Shown here: piece after piece, positions 16,670 to 25,651 of the stretch
Position numbering within the stretch: position 1 is the first letter of the stretch
How the letters are laid out: each line of letters begins with the position of its first letter
Origin: Geomobilibacter sp964432205
Lineage (GTDB): Bacteria > Desulfobacterota > Desulfuromonadia > Geobacterales > DSM-12255
Direction of reading: 5' to 3'
Assembly: GCA_964432205.1 (NCBI GenBank)
Contig: CAYSMK010000004.1
Coordinates: 1 to 64,000, forward strand
Length of the DNA: 64,000 bases
The notes under the pieces: model-generated
Told to the model about the DNA's origin: nothing
What the model saw: only the letters and a program-made list of their open reading frames with translations
Database searches by the model: none
Translations under genes and position numbers: made by a program

Positions 16670-17062
16670 GATCAGACCTTATAGCACGAAGACAACGCCA
16701 GTCAACAGATTAGCTGGCGAGTTGAACATCCGGGGCGTACCTTCTTTTGTGCAATTCCAGGAGTGAACGTGGTTGCTCATGACTGACCAGGCGAGTCATT
16801 CGGTGCCGGTCTGGATAAGGAGCTTCGAAAGGTTTTGGAGAAATCTCCTGAGGTCGGCATCGTAGCGGAAAATATCCAAACCTCCACGCCGCGGACAATT
16901 GCATGCTGCAAAAGGCAAGGAAGGTCAAGGCATGGGCGAGAGTTAGTCAACAAATAAACAACCTGCCCCCCCTGCCCCCCATACCCTTTTCCCCTCCAAA
17001 TGTGTCTATAGAAAAATAGCTATAGAATGTCCCCGGGGACTTCCCTATGCCGCGCTTCTCTA
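16670..17062. other. Intergenic region without a recognised gene
   Basis: About 390 bases between the DUF4258 gene and the cytochrome terminator. It holds a pyrimidine-rich run of CTGCCCCCC units (16962-17000) and a short inverted repeat CTATAG...CTATAG near 17007-17026. No gene is evident. Confidence 0.6.
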
Positions 17063-17098
17063 CGTAAAAAGCCCCGGATCGCTCCGGGGCTTTTTACG
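17063..17098. terminator. Strong bidirectional terminator after the cytochrome operon
   Basis: A near-perfect palindrome in which CGTAAAAAGCCCCGGA pairs with TCCGGGGCTTTTTACG around a 4-nt loop. A/T runs on both sides allow termination in both directions. It lies 24 bases past the nonaheme gene stop. Confidence 0.92.
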
Positions 17099-17121
17099 TT
17101 CAGCAAATAACAATTTTCTGT

Positions 17122-18807
17122 TTAGGGGCGTGGAACCGCAGTCACGCCGTCAACAGCAACGCCGAAGATCGTCTGCAGCGTCGTGAGCGGGATGCCTGCC
17201 GTTCCGTCAGTGTTTGCACCCGTCAGCGTGCCGGTAAGCGTACCGTCAGCCTTGGTACCGCTCTCCAGGTAGTTGAGCGTGTCAAACATCAGGCGCATAA
17301 CATACTGGTTGTTGTGCGCCCAGCCGCCCGGCTCGCGCTTCATCACGTTCAGGTTGAAGACAGAGCCGACCAGCAGTTGCCCACGCTTCGTGGCTGTCTT
17401 CTTGTCGCCAATTGCTGCGGCAATCTTCTTCCAGTTGATGGTCCCCTTGGCAGATGATCTGTCAACGGGGTCGGAGAAGAAGTAGGGGTACGTGGCAGAA
17501 TCAAAGTAGATACCGCGGACGGCGAGCTGGGAAACGATTGCGTCGAGACCGGCAGCATAGGCTGCTTTGCTCTCTGCCGTAGTACGGATGGTGCCGCCGA
17601 AGGCGAGTGAGCCGACATGGCAGGTACCACAGTTGCCATAACTCTGGAGCGAGTGATTATTGGCAGTAATGCCGGCGATTCCTTGCTCCATGTGGCAGCC
17701 GACGCAGGGGCCAACGCCGTCAGTCACACCACCTACCCCGTTCAGACCGATCTGGTTATGCTGAAAACCGGAAGGGGCGTAGCTTGAGTGGCTCGACTGG
17801 AATCCCTCGTAGCCGATGACGCTGTACAGGATACCAGCAGCGGCCATGTAGTGGGAGTTGAACGACCCGAAGCTTGATGACGACAAATTCTTGAAGCTGG
17901 CTGCACGGGAGATGAAGGTACCGGACTGCAGGCCCATGTGGCAGTTGACGCAGAGGTTGGAGCTTCCGGCATTGGCCAGCTTGAAGCTGGGGACCGACCC
18001 GCTCGGCACGTTTGTGGAGTACTTGTAGAAGGCACCGGCCGCGCCATTGGTGACACCGCTGCGCAGGTTGAAGTTATAACTTGTATGGCAGGCGTCGCAG
18101 CGAAGCACTTCTATGGCGGAGCCGGAAGCCTTGAATGCCCAGCCGCCAGCCGATGGATTGGCAAGGAAGTTCTTGTAGCCGGTGGCAGTGTGACAGCGGG
18201 CGCACTCATCACGGTTGGAGCCGGATGAAAGCGGATCGCTCTTACTGCCGAAGTTGTAGTGGGTCCAGGGATCGGCCTTGGCATTGCCATGACCGCTTTC
18301 TTTCCAGTCTGCCAATTGTGGAACAGCAGCGTTGTTTGCCTGATGCGGATCGTGACAGTTGGAGCACTTGCTCTCTGCGGTCACGTAAAGGGCACTCACA
18401 CGGCCCGGCAGGGCGGCAGTCGCAACCGACTCGGCCACTTTATGCTGCGGTTCGTTGGAAGTGGAGAAGAAGAGGGTATCGTGACACGTATCACACCGGC
18501 CTGCCTCATCCGGCTTGGGATAGGGAAGCGGTCCGATGCCGTTGTGCTGGGCGCCTCCACCGTGACAATCCTGGCAGCCGACACCTTTCTTGAAGTGGGC
18601 GGACCCGTTGTAAGCAGCATAAAGAGACGTGCCAGTCACAGAACTCACGGCCGAGCCGTGGCACTGGGCGCATTCCGTTTCGCTGACCTTCGGTACATCG
18701 GCCGGCGAGATCCCCCCCTCCTTGTTGTCCGAACCACAGCCGGTAAGGGCTGCAGCAAACAGGAGCGAGGCAAGTGCGGCTGAATACATATACGCTTTTC
18801 TACTCAT
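17122..18807 (-). CDS. Nonaheme c-type cytochrome lipoprotein
   Basis: A 561-residue exported lipoprotein. The signal peptide ends in the lipobox LTGC (Cys24). There are nine CXXCH heme sites (CAQCH, CQDCH, CDTCH, CSNCH, CARCH, CDACH, CVNCH, CVGCH, CGTCH), all in the N-terminal 400 residues; the last 150 residues have none. It is probably anchored in the outer membrane. It is last in the operon behind an octaheme cytochrome, a porin and a decaheme. It may be a second electron exit or terminal reductase. No close named homologue is claimed. Confidence 0.88.
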   Translation of the reverse strand: MSRKAYMYSAALASLLFAAALTGCGSDNKEGGISPADVPKVSETECAQCHGSAVSSVTGTSLYAAYNGSAHFKKGVGCQDCHGGGAQHNGIGPLPYPKPDEAGRCDTCHDTLFFSTSNEPQHKVAESVATAALPGRVSALYVTAESKCSNCHDPHQANNAAVPQLADWKESGHGNAKADPWTHYNFGSKSDPLSSGSNRDECARCHTATGYKNFLANPSAGGWAFKASGSAIEVLRCDACHTSYNFNLRSGVTNGAAGAFYKYSTNVPSGSVPSFKLANAGSSNLCVNCHMGLQSGTFISRAASFKNLSSSSFGSFNSHYMAAAGILYSVIGYEGFQSSHSSYAPSGFQHNQIGLNGVGGVTDGVGPCVGCHMEQGIAGITANNHSLQSYGNCGTCHVGSLAFGGTIRTTAESKAAYAAGLDAIVSQLAVRGIYFDSATYPYFFSDPVDRSSAKGTINWKKIAAAIGDKKTATKRGQLLVGSVFNLNVMKREPGGWAHNNQYVMRLMFDTLNYLESGTKADGTLTGTLTGANTDGTAGIPLTTLQTIFGVAVDGVTAVPRP

Positions 18808-18837
18808 GCTGATTCCTCCTTGTTAGAATGTTTATGA

Positions 18838-19533
18838 CTAGAATGTTCCCGGCAGGTGGCACTTCAGACAGACCCTGTTCCCGCCTTTATCCTTGTAATT
18901 CCCCTTGATGCTCTTCCAGTCCCGCGGATGCGGGTTCGTCTTGCCGCTGGAGTGGCACTGGATACAGACGTCCCCTTCCGGATGGCAGGTCTGGCAAGAC
19001 TGGAGATTCCGCCTGGCCTCGTAAGCGTGCTCGTTCAGGGCCGGTGCGTACCGCTGGCCGTTCTCGCCGAGCATCATGTGGGACTTGATCCTGAGACTCC
19101 CCTTGGGGAACCGGGCATGACAGGAGTTGCAGTACTTCTGGTCATGGCAGCGGTAGCAGGTCTGGGGATTGTCCTGGGCCTTGAGCGGATGGATGGTGAC
19201 AAAATCGCTCCGATGGCTCTTGGGAATATAGTCCCGCCGGAAGTTGTCGGTCGAGAGGTCGGCATCGATGCCGCCACCCTGGTGGCAGTCGAGACAGAAT
19301 GACTGCTTGTGGCACTGGGCGCAGTTTGTGTTGGCGTGCCGGGCAAGCGTGCGGTGATTGCGGTTCCAGTCGCCATCATGGTTGGGGGCGATCCCTTCCG
19401 CCTTGTGGCAGTCGTTGCATTCGGAGATCTTCATTGCAGCATATTCTTTATGCTGCTGCTTTTCTGCCAATGCCTGCTGGACATACAAGGCAGACATCAT
19501 CAGCAGCAGACATACAAACAACAGTTTCCTCAC
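18838..19533 (-). CDS. Periplasmic octaheme c-type cytochrome (OmaB-like)
   Basis: A 231-residue exported protein starting with a GTG after AAAGGGGGTGC. The signal peptide is MRKLLFVCLLLMMSALYVQQALA. Eight CXXCH sites are present (CNDCH, CAQCH, CLDCH, CYRCH, CNSCH, CQTCH, CIQCH, CLKCH). Size, heme count and a neighbouring porin match the OmaB/OmaC periplasmic cytochromes of Geobacter porin-cytochrome conduits, which plug the porin from inside. The homology is by layout; it has not been aligned. Confidence 0.88.
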   Translation of the reverse strand: MRKLLFVCLLLMMSALYVQQALAEKQQHKEYAAMKISECNDCHKAEGIAPNHDGDWNRNHRTLARHANTNCAQCHKQSFCLDCHQGGGIDADLSTDNFRRDYIPKSHRSDFVTIHPLKAQDNPQTCYRCHDQKYCNSCHARFPKGSLRIKSHMMLGENGQRYAPALNEHAYEARRNLQSCQTCHPEGDVCIQCHSSGKTNPHPRDWKSIKGNYKDKGGNRVCLKCHLPGTF

Positions 19534-19548
19534 AATAGCACCCCCTTT

Positions 19549-20760
19549 CTAGAAGTCGTAATCAAACGCCAGGCGCCCGGAGAAGTTCTCGCTGTAGCGG
19601 GCATTGACATCGTCCTGAATCCTGCCCGATACGGCCAGGGCCTTGGTGATCTTGTACTTGCCACCCAGCCAGTACCTGCGGGCGATCTCGTCGCCGGTCA
19701 GGGCATCGCGCTGGTAGACATCGTAGGTGAATCCCGCGGCAACCTGGGCCTGCTTGGTGATCTCGTAGTCGGCGTCGATGATAGCCCCGTTGAAGGAGCC
19801 GTAGTAGCCATTGCGGTTGTCGTATTCCACATTCAACCGCAAATGCTCGATCGGCCGTACGATGAAGCCGGCGTGGTAAACGTTGGCCGAAGCGCCATCG
19901 CCGTATCCCTGCCGGTTGTAGCCGACATTTACAGACACCCTGTCGTTGATGGTGTAGTCAGCCCGGAACAGTCCTTCCTTGAACCGGTTCACGGCAAACA
20001 CCGAGTAGATCGAGGTGGTGTCGAAGGTGGGATAGCTCTGGTAATACTCACCGGTAAAGATCAGGTTGGAGGTCGGATAGTACTTGAGTCCGGCCTGCAC
20101 CTCGTTGAAGGTCTCGGCAGTCAGGTCGAACTTGGCGTTGGCATAGACCTTGACGTTGTTCAGCAGGTACTGCTTGAACGAACCGCCCAGGATGTCGCGG
20201 GCGATATTGCTGCGATCCCACTTGCGGAACCAGCTCAATTCGGCGTCGGTCTGTTTGAACCCGGTCAGATAGGCGGAAACGCCCAGATCGGTATTCCAGC
20301 CGTAGCCGGTTTCTCCGTTGAGACCGAAGATGACGTCACGTCCACCGAGCAGGGTGAAGCCGACCGGGCCTACATTTTTCAGGTCGACCTGGACACCATC
20401 GATGATGGCGCTGCCAGCGGCGATGTTCACGAACTGGCGGCCGAACTTGATGTCGAACTTGTCGAACAGGTCGCGGTAGTCGCCATACAGGTAGTAGAGG
20501 CGGCCATTGCTCCCCTCACCAGTAGCAAAGGCCTGGGAGAGCCGGCCGTAGCCGTAGATGTTGAACTTTTTGGCCTTATCGATGTCGGTTATGGATAGCC
20601 GCAGATATTCCGCCGCTTCGAACTGGCGTTTATCGACGAATTCGTCGTTGTACCACAGGAATTGAGTAGAGCTTCTGCCGTGGATCTCTGCCGCGCCGGC
20701 GGCAGTTGCCGACAGCAGGGCCGTGCAGAGCAGCATGCGGGTAAACCCTTTAATCCCCAT
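19549..20760 (-). CDS. Outer-membrane beta-barrel porin of an electron conduit (OmbB/MtrB-type role)
   Basis: A 403-residue exported protein. After the signal peptide MGIKGFTRMLLCTALLSATAAGA come many alternating-hydrophobicity strands ending in the aromatic outer-membrane signature FDYDF. It has no heme motif. Neighbouring genes encode an octaheme and a decaheme, so it most likely holds a cytochrome pair across the outer membrane, as OmbB does in Geobacter. The ATG has GGAGGTCCGTTTG before it; an 18-codon extension was rejected. Confidence 0.86.
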   Translation of the reverse strand: MGIKGFTRMLLCTALLSATAAGAAEIHGRSSTQFLWYNDEFVDKRQFEAAEYLRLSITDIDKAKKFNIYGYGRLSQAFATGEGSNGRLYYLYGDYRDLFDKFDIKFGRQFVNIAAGSAIIDGVQVDLKNVGPVGFTLLGGRDVIFGLNGETGYGWNTDLGVSAYLTGFKQTDAELSWFRKWDRSNIARDILGGSFKQYLLNNVKVYANAKFDLTAETFNEVQAGLKYYPTSNLIFTGEYYQSYPTFDTTSIYSVFAVNRFKEGLFRADYTINDRVSVNVGYNRQGYGDGASANVYHAGFIVRPIEHLRLNVEYDNRNGYYGSFNGAIIDADYEITKQAQVAAGFTYDVYQRDALTGDEIARRYWLGGKYKITKALAVSGRIQDDVNARYSENFSGRLAFDYDF

Positions 20761-20852
20761 CAAACGGACCTCCTTTCCAAAAATCGAATTGCATCTGCAA
20801 TTCACTGAAGGCATGGACGGGGGGAATCCCCCCGCCCATGCCGGTGATGCTG

Positions 20853-23198
20853 CTAGCGGCTCGGCTGGTGGCCGGTGCTCCTGACTGCGTCGTTGTGGCA
20901 GAAGGTGCAGTCAACAAAAGCATTGGCGGTAGCGTGGCCAACCGCGCCGGCGGTGGATCCGGCAACAGTACCGGTTGTAGCGTCATGGCAGGAGGTGCAG
21001 GTTGCGACCCAGGCGGGAACGCGGTTGGTAACGAAATCGGTCACCGCTGCGGTCGTGTCCGTACGGGTGGCATACGTACTGGTAACCAACGGATCGCCAG
21101 AGATGTGGCAGGCATCGCACCGTCTCAGATCGTTCGGATACCCATCGGCAACAGCACCCTCGAAGCTGTAGGTTTCATCAGCAAGGGCCGGTCCACGGTG
21201 GATCTTGTGCACGAACACCTTGACATCTCCAGCAACGGCCGGTGCACCAGCAACTGCTCCTGCGCCCACGGCGTTGTTCGGCGTATGGCAGAAACCGCAG
21301 TATTCGACATTAGCACGACCGGCACCATGGAAACCAACCAGACCACCGTGGCATTTGTTGCATTTTGCTGTGTCAACCACATTCCGGCGAACAGCACTGG
21401 AGTCGGTTGTCTGCAGTCCGCTTGCAAGGTCGTAGTAGACCGGGGTCACCGTTGCGCCTAATGCTTTTGCCGCGGTAGCACCACGACGCTTCACCGTCAG
21501 GTCGCTTCTCGTCGCCTGAACGGCAAAACCGACAATTGCATTACCACCGGTATAATATGCGGAGTTGATCCCGGGCAGGACACGCGGCTTGCCGCCAGTA
21601 GCATAGCCGAGGTATGTGGCATAATCGACAGCGTAAATACCCTTGGTGGCATCAACGGTGATCAACTGGTTCTTGGCTAGTGCGCTGGTACTCCCGCTAG
21701 CCACTGTTGCAGAGGCAGCAGTACCATTTGCTCCGGAGAAGATGGTTGTGTAACTGCCAAAAACCCTGACGTTGGCAGTTGGCTCGGGAATATTCTCCCA
21801 GTCGGCTTCGTTAACCCGCTTGATTGCCACCCTGATACTGATTGAACTGCTGTTGTTTTTAAAGGCATAAGCCTTGCCGGTACCATCGGTTATCTGGAAG
21901 GTCACCTTGGGAGCCTTTGCAGGTCCCACGTTGTCGACCCTGACAACCTTGGCAACAATCGCCGAGGAACTGCCTGCAGCGGCTTTAACCTTCGAAGACT
22001 TTTCAAATACGGTGTGCATCCCGGGAACCGAAATCGCGTCGAAGTCAGTGCCGGTTGAGGCATGACAGCCGGCGCAGCCGGCATCACTCGTCTGGTTGGT
22101 TGGGTGTTTCACGGCCGTCAGTGTTTTGGTGACCTTCTTGAGCGTAGAGGCACCTGACCAGCTGTTGAACGCCAGGGTCGCGCTGCCATCGAAGGTGGTG
22201 GTGTCATGGCAGGTCGTGCAGTTAGCACGGGTCGGCTGGGTCTTCCAGCGATCTACGTCCTTGCCGATGGCCTTGCCGAAGGTGTCGGTCCCGAGCTTAT
22301 GGCACTTGACGCAGTCGATCGGGGTTGAGTTGGTCGTCGAGTCGCTGGAGAGCATCGGATACCCGACCTTGGAGTAGTCGTTGCTGGAGCCCTGACCATA
22401 CTTGGCACCCAGTTTTGAACTGGGGAGCTTGGCACCGTAGTGAATTTTGTGGATGAGCGTTTTCATGTCATACGAGATCCCGGTTGTGGCATTAACCAGG
22501 TCCGGGTTATGACACATAATACAGAGCATAACATCGCGACGACCGCCACCATGGATACCCAGCACGCCGTGGCACTCGTTGCAGGCAGAGGTGGAAACGA
22601 TCTCGCGGGTCGTGGTTACCGCTACACCGTCAGGCCGGAAGGTAATGTACGGGTTGGCAGCCTGCTGAAAGCTCTTGCCGTTTCTCGTAACGTTACGGGC
22701 TATCTGCATGGCAACTGTGTGGGTAAGGCTCCGGTCGTACACAATGTTTTTGTAGGTTTGGGTAGAATCCGTTATGTCTTTAACAAAGGTGTATGTGTAG
22801 ACACCCGGCTTCACCGTGGTAAAGGTACTGGTGGCAGTTGCTGATTCACTGGAAGGACCAGTGGTTCCAATGTAGTTCTGGTAAGCACTGCCGTCTGCGC
22901 TGATGCGGGCAATATGGAAGCGAAGGGTCCCCCCGGCCTTGATAAACGTCACCGGATCAAGGGGCTGGCCTTGTTCGTCCGAAAGCGCGAACGTGACGAC
23001 AGGCGGACTGTTGATGGTGACACCACCGATAGTCGCTTGAATGTTCCCATCCGCACTGGGAGTCGAGATAGCCTCTGTAGCAGCCGGATTATTTTCGGGG
23101 TTTGACCCGCCGCCACCCGAACTGGAACAGCCGGCGAGCAGCGAAGCAGCCAGAAGCGACATACATGCTACGGAATAGAGCATTTTTCTTTTCAGCAT
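20853..23198 (-). CDS. OmcA/MtrC-family decaheme c-type cytochrome, surface lipoprotein
   Basis: A 781-residue lipoprotein (signal peptide and lipobox LLAGC, Cys at about residue 23). Ten CXXCH sites occur in two groups of five: CNECH, CIMCH, CVKCH, CTTCH, CAGCH, then CNKCH, CGFCH, CDACH, CTSCH, CTFCH. They are separated by a heme-free stretch of about 190 residues. This two-pentaheme, split-domain layout is that of the OmcA/MtrC family known from Shewanella. It would be the extracellular electron donor for metals or electrodes. The start used has GGAGGAAAGCAG. It is the first structural gene after the TetR regulator. Confidence 0.9.
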   Translation of the reverse strand: MLKRKMLYSVACMSLLAASLLAGCSSSGGGGSNPENNPAATEAISTPSADGNIQATIGGVTINSPPVVTFALSDEQGQPLDPVTFIKAGGTLRFHIARISADGSAYQNYIGTTGPSSESATATSTFTTVKPGVYTYTFVKDITDSTQTYKNIVYDRSLTHTVAMQIARNVTRNGKSFQQAANPYITFRPDGVAVTTTREIVSTSACNECHGVLGIHGGGRRDVMLCIMCHNPDLVNATTGISYDMKTLIHKIHYGAKLPSSKLGAKYGQGSSNDYSKVGYPMLSSDSTTNSTPIDCVKCHKLGTDTFGKAIGKDVDRWKTQPTRANCTTCHDTTTFDGSATLAFNSWSGASTLKKVTKTLTAVKHPTNQTSDAGCAGCHASTGTDFDAISVPGMHTVFEKSSKVKAAAGSSSAIVAKVVRVDNVGPAKAPKVTFQITDGTGKAYAFKNNSSSISIRVAIKRVNEADWENIPEPTANVRVFGSYTTIFSGANGTAASATVASGSTSALAKNQLITVDATKGIYAVDYATYLGYATGGKPRVLPGINSAYYTGGNAIVGFAVQATRSDLTVKRRGATAAKALGATVTPVYYDLASGLQTTDSSAVRRNVVDTAKCNKCHGGLVGFHGAGRANVEYCGFCHTPNNAVGAGAVAGAPAVAGDVKVFVHKIHRGPALADETYSFEGAVADGYPNDLRRCDACHISGDPLVTSTYATRTDTTAAVTDFVTNRVPAWVATCTSCHDATTGTVAGSTAGAVGHATANAFVDCTFCHNDAVRSTGHQPSR

Positions 23199-23342
23199 CT
23201 GCTTTCCTCCTTGTGATTTGTTAAGAATGATACCTTCCTTCGTTGTACTCTCCAAAATCCTTCTTTTTCCCTCCTTGCAGTTATTTTGTCTTGATGCAAC
23301 GCAGAACAAATACCGATCTGTTATTCCGGGAGACAATGCTCG

Positions 23343-23981
23343 TCAGGCATGCAACGTTCCTCGGGCAAAGAAGCCTACAAATTCTTGAACCGCTATAATC
23401 CTTTCAGTGGGACTATAGAGCTTCCGCTGCAGGATCTCCTCAATATTGAAGAAACTGAAAAACATCCCGTGAAACGCCCTGGCCGCCAGTTCCGGGTCGA
23501 AATCGCGCAGTTTGCCCAACTGCTGCATGGTCCGAAAGTAGGAAGCGTACGTGGCAAAGAGCGTATCCAGGAAGGAATGATAAATCTGGTGCATCTTGTC
23601 GGGAGAGTGCTGCACCTCGCCATGGAGGATCTTGATCCAGTCCCGCAGACCATCGAGTTTTGCCAGAAGCTGATTCGCCAGAATGGTGAGACCTTCCTCG
23701 TACGGAAGATCCACGAGTCCGGGAATGAGTTCCTGCACCTTGGACAGGGAGTAGTGGCTGATAACCTCCTCCAGCAACTGCTCCTTGGTGGGGAAATGAC
23801 GAAACAGCGTAACTTCCGAGATATCCGCACTGCGGGCAATCTCACGAGTGCTCGCCCCGCAGACCCCTTTCTCGGAAAAGAGATGGAGGGCTGCTGCCAG
23901 AATCCGCTCGCGGGTACCCGGACCGGTCTTTCCGGTAGGTTGATCAAGCTTCTTTGTCTGTGATAGGGTCATCGGGTGCAT
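23343..23981 (-). CDS. TetR-family transcriptional regulator
   Basis: A 212-residue TetR protein. The DNA-binding domain spans residues 22-70 (RERILAAALHLFSEKGVCGASTREIARSADISEVTLFRHFPTKE). The C-terminal domain is helical and ligand-binding in type. It lies 145 bases upstream of the decaheme gene on the same strand, the same position as the TetR-like gene of the Geobacter omcB clusters, and probably controls the conduit. The effector is unknown. Confidence 0.92.
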   Translation of the reverse strand: MHPMTLSQTKKLDQPTGKTGPGTRERILAAALHLFSEKGVCGASTREIARSADISEVTLFRHFPTKEQLLEEVISHYSLSKVQELIPGLVDLPYEEGLTILANQLLAKLDGLRDWIKILHGEVQHSPDKMHQIYHSFLDTLFATYASYFRTMQQLGKLRDFDPELAARAFHGMFFSFFNIEEILQRKLYSPTERIIAVQEFVGFFARGTLHA

Positions 23982-24320
23982 GTGAGTACTTAACTACTAT
24001 CGGCAGATGAAATTTTTCTTTAGTGTATCAGGTAAAAAAGTTATTGCGAGTGCGTTAAAAATAATTTTTGTTCGCTAACATACCATTGGGCAACGGTTAA
24101 TTTCCTTATTGTCGGCCAACAGTCTATATACTGTATGCAACAAACATTAAGATATTATTAATGTTTTCCCTGTTCTTGGATTTTGTCCGTCATCCACCAG
24201 CCGGTACGACCAGACGTGGTACCGGGACCCGGGCTCAAAATTTTTCCCGGTTGAGGGATATCGGGACGTGTGGTATCTAATTGTCCCGGCAGCGATCATC
24301 TGCCGTACTCGTCACTCGGG
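23982..24320. other. Divergent regulatory gap between the TetR gene and a TPR gene
   Basis: A 339-base, AT-rich gap with no gene. It should hold the conduit/TetR promoter on the minus strand and the TPR-gene promoter on the plus strand. An imperfect palindrome at 24052-24075 is listed separately. I looked for a cyclic di-GMP riboswitch and saw none. Confidence 0.55.
24052..24075. promoter_or_regulatory. Candidate operator palindrome upstream of the TetR gene
   Basis: An AT-rich imperfect palindrome with GCG and CGC at its ends around AAAAATAATTTTT, about 75 bases before the TetR start. TetR proteins often bind such sites in their own promoters. This is by position only. Confidence 0.25.
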
Positions 24321-24908
24321 ATGAACATGTTTCCACCTCGTCTCTATCGAACAGTCCTCATGTTCTGCCTTGCGGCTGTTCTGGTTGCCGTCTCTACCGG
24401 CATATCGGTCAGCTCCGAACAGCAGCCCGCTGCCATGCCGCCTGCCATGCTGGGCGATGCCAACGCCTGGATCAGCCAGGGGCTCGCCAGCAACGCGGCC
24501 GGTCGTTACCAGGAGGCACTGGATGCCTTTCTGCAGGCCGTGGCCATCGACCCGGCCAATTCTTTTGCCCTGTTCAACCTAGGTACCACTTCGGCACTGC
24601 TTGGCCGCTACCGGGAGTCTGCCGATTACCTGAAGGGAGCGGTCAGGATCGCACCCGACCTCATCCCGGCCTGGAGCAACCTGGGGGCCATGTACAACCA
24701 CCTGGAGCAGCCCGACGAGGCCCTGGCCGCCTTTCGCCAGGTTCTCCGGCTGCAACCGGGCAATACCGATGCCCACTACCAGGCCGCCCTCGCCCTCCTC
24801 GCCCTGGGCAGACGGGACGAGGCGTGCGTCGAATACGAGGCCCTCCGCAAACTCGACCCCACCCTGGCAGAAAAGCTCCTCCCCCTGCTTTCCGAACGGA
24901 ACAAATAA
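24321..24908 (+). CDS. Secreted or periplasmic TPR protein
   Basis: About 195 residues. An N-terminal signal peptide or anchor (MFCLAAVLVAVSTGISVSS region) is followed by four consecutive TPR units, each of about 34 residues, starting near GDANAWISQGLAS and ending near EACVEYEALRKLDP. TPRs mediate protein contacts; the partner is unknown. The start at 24321 follows CTCGGG, a weak site; a GTG at 24270 is an alternative. Confidence 0.75.
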   Translation: MNMFPPRLYRTVLMFCLAAVLVAVSTGISVSSEQQPAAMPPAMLGDANAWISQGLASNAAGRYQEALDAFLQAVAIDPANSFALFNLGTTSALLGRYRESADYLKGAVRIAPDLIPAWSNLGAMYNHLEQPDEALAAFRQVLRLQPGNTDAHYQAALALLALGRRDEACVEYEALRKLDPTLAEKLLPLLSERNK

Positions 24909-24938
24909 AAAAAGCCGCCCTGCGGAGTGCAGGACGGC
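24907..24938 (-). terminator. Terminator after hicAB
   Basis: A 10-bp stem with one mismatch (24914-24923 with 24929-24938). On the minus strand it is followed by seven T residues. It ends the hicAB transcript and faces the end of the TPR gene. Confidence 0.75.
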
Positions 24939-24968
24939 TCGTAGCGACTGCCGGAGCGTCATAGGAGT

Positions 24969-25301
24969 TCAGCAGACATTTGCCGTAAGATGGTTTAACT
25001 GGTCATTCAACCAACCATTTATACTTTCACCCGACTGCTTGGCTGCAACGTATATTTTGCGGTGAAGATCCGGAGAAATCCGTAACATGAATTTTCCGGT
25101 AAACGGTTTTTCCGGTAGTTGACCAAGCTGCTCACAAAAATTGAGATAATCGTCGACTGAATCGTGAAATGCTTGCTTGATCTCGTCAACGGTTCTTCCC
25201 TGAAAGGTGATAACATCCTTCAGGCCGATCACCTCTCCGTGGAAAATATCTGCTTCATCATCAAACTCGACCTTACCGGCATATCCCTTATACTGGATCA
25301 T
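24969..25301 (-). CDS. hicB: HicB-type antitoxin
   Basis: A 110-residue HicB protein. The N-terminal degenerate RNase H-like half (GYAGKVEFDDEADIFHGEVIGLKDVITFQG) is followed by a ribbon-helix-helix DNA-binding half (FMLRISPDLHRKIYVAAKQSGESINGWL). It neutralises HicA and represses the operon. It overlaps hicA by four bases. Confidence 0.92.
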   Translation of the reverse strand: MIQYKGYAGKVEFDDEADIFHGEVIGLKDVITFQGRTVDEIKQAFHDSVDDYLNFCEQLGQLPEKPFTGKFMLRISPDLHRKIYVAAKQSGESINGWLNDQLNHLTANVC

Positions 25302-25552
25302 GATCTGATACCTCCTTCCTCCAGAAATCGCCTGACCGATTTGACAGCGCCCTTGTCCGTCTCTTTCTCCGGGTGTGGTCGATGGAACGTGGCCCGGATG
25401 CCATTTAGCACGAACCGGACTCGTGATCCATTACCTTCAAAACGTTCAGCACCCAGTGCTACGAACAACGCCTCAATGTCATTCCAGACTATATTTGACA
25501 AAACCGGATCATGGAATATGGATTTCAGCGTCTTGCGGTGCTTATTGGTCAT
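25298..25552 (-). CDS. hicA: HicA-type mRNA interferase toxin
   Basis: An 84-residue HicA toxin with the dsRBD-like fold. The family signature GAERFEGNGSRVRFVLNG and the following catalytic histidine (FHRPHPEKE) are present. It lies upstream of hicB, the usual toxin-first order, with ATGA overlap. Confidence 0.9.
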   Translation of the reverse strand: MTNKHRKTLKSIFHDPVLSNIVWNDIEALFVALGAERFEGNGSRVRFVLNGIRATFHRPHPEKETDKGAVKSVRRFLEEGGIRS

Positions 25553-25583
25553 GTGGATTTGGTATCATCACTTGATACTATTG

Positions 25584-25627
25584 TAAAGAAAAAAACAACC
25601 GCGCAGCGGAGTGCCGGGCGGCTGTTT
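25584..25627 (-). terminator. Terminator after hpnH
   Basis: An imperfect hairpin of about 14 bp around a GAGT loop, with seven T residues on the minus-strand 3' side. It ends the hpn transcript before hicAB. Confidence 0.75.
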
Positions 25628-25651
25628 CAAGAGCTATCGAAGAGACCTAAA

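Noticed and set aside
19309..20598. 429-residue frame opposite the porin
   Set aside because: Antisense to a signal-peptide-bearing barrel protein with a proper C-terminal aromatic; no support of its own.
23199..23342. Cyclic di-GMP (GEMM) riboswitch in the decaheme leader
   Set aside because: Such riboswitches precede cytochromes in Geobacter, but I could not find the conserved core here or in 23982-24320.
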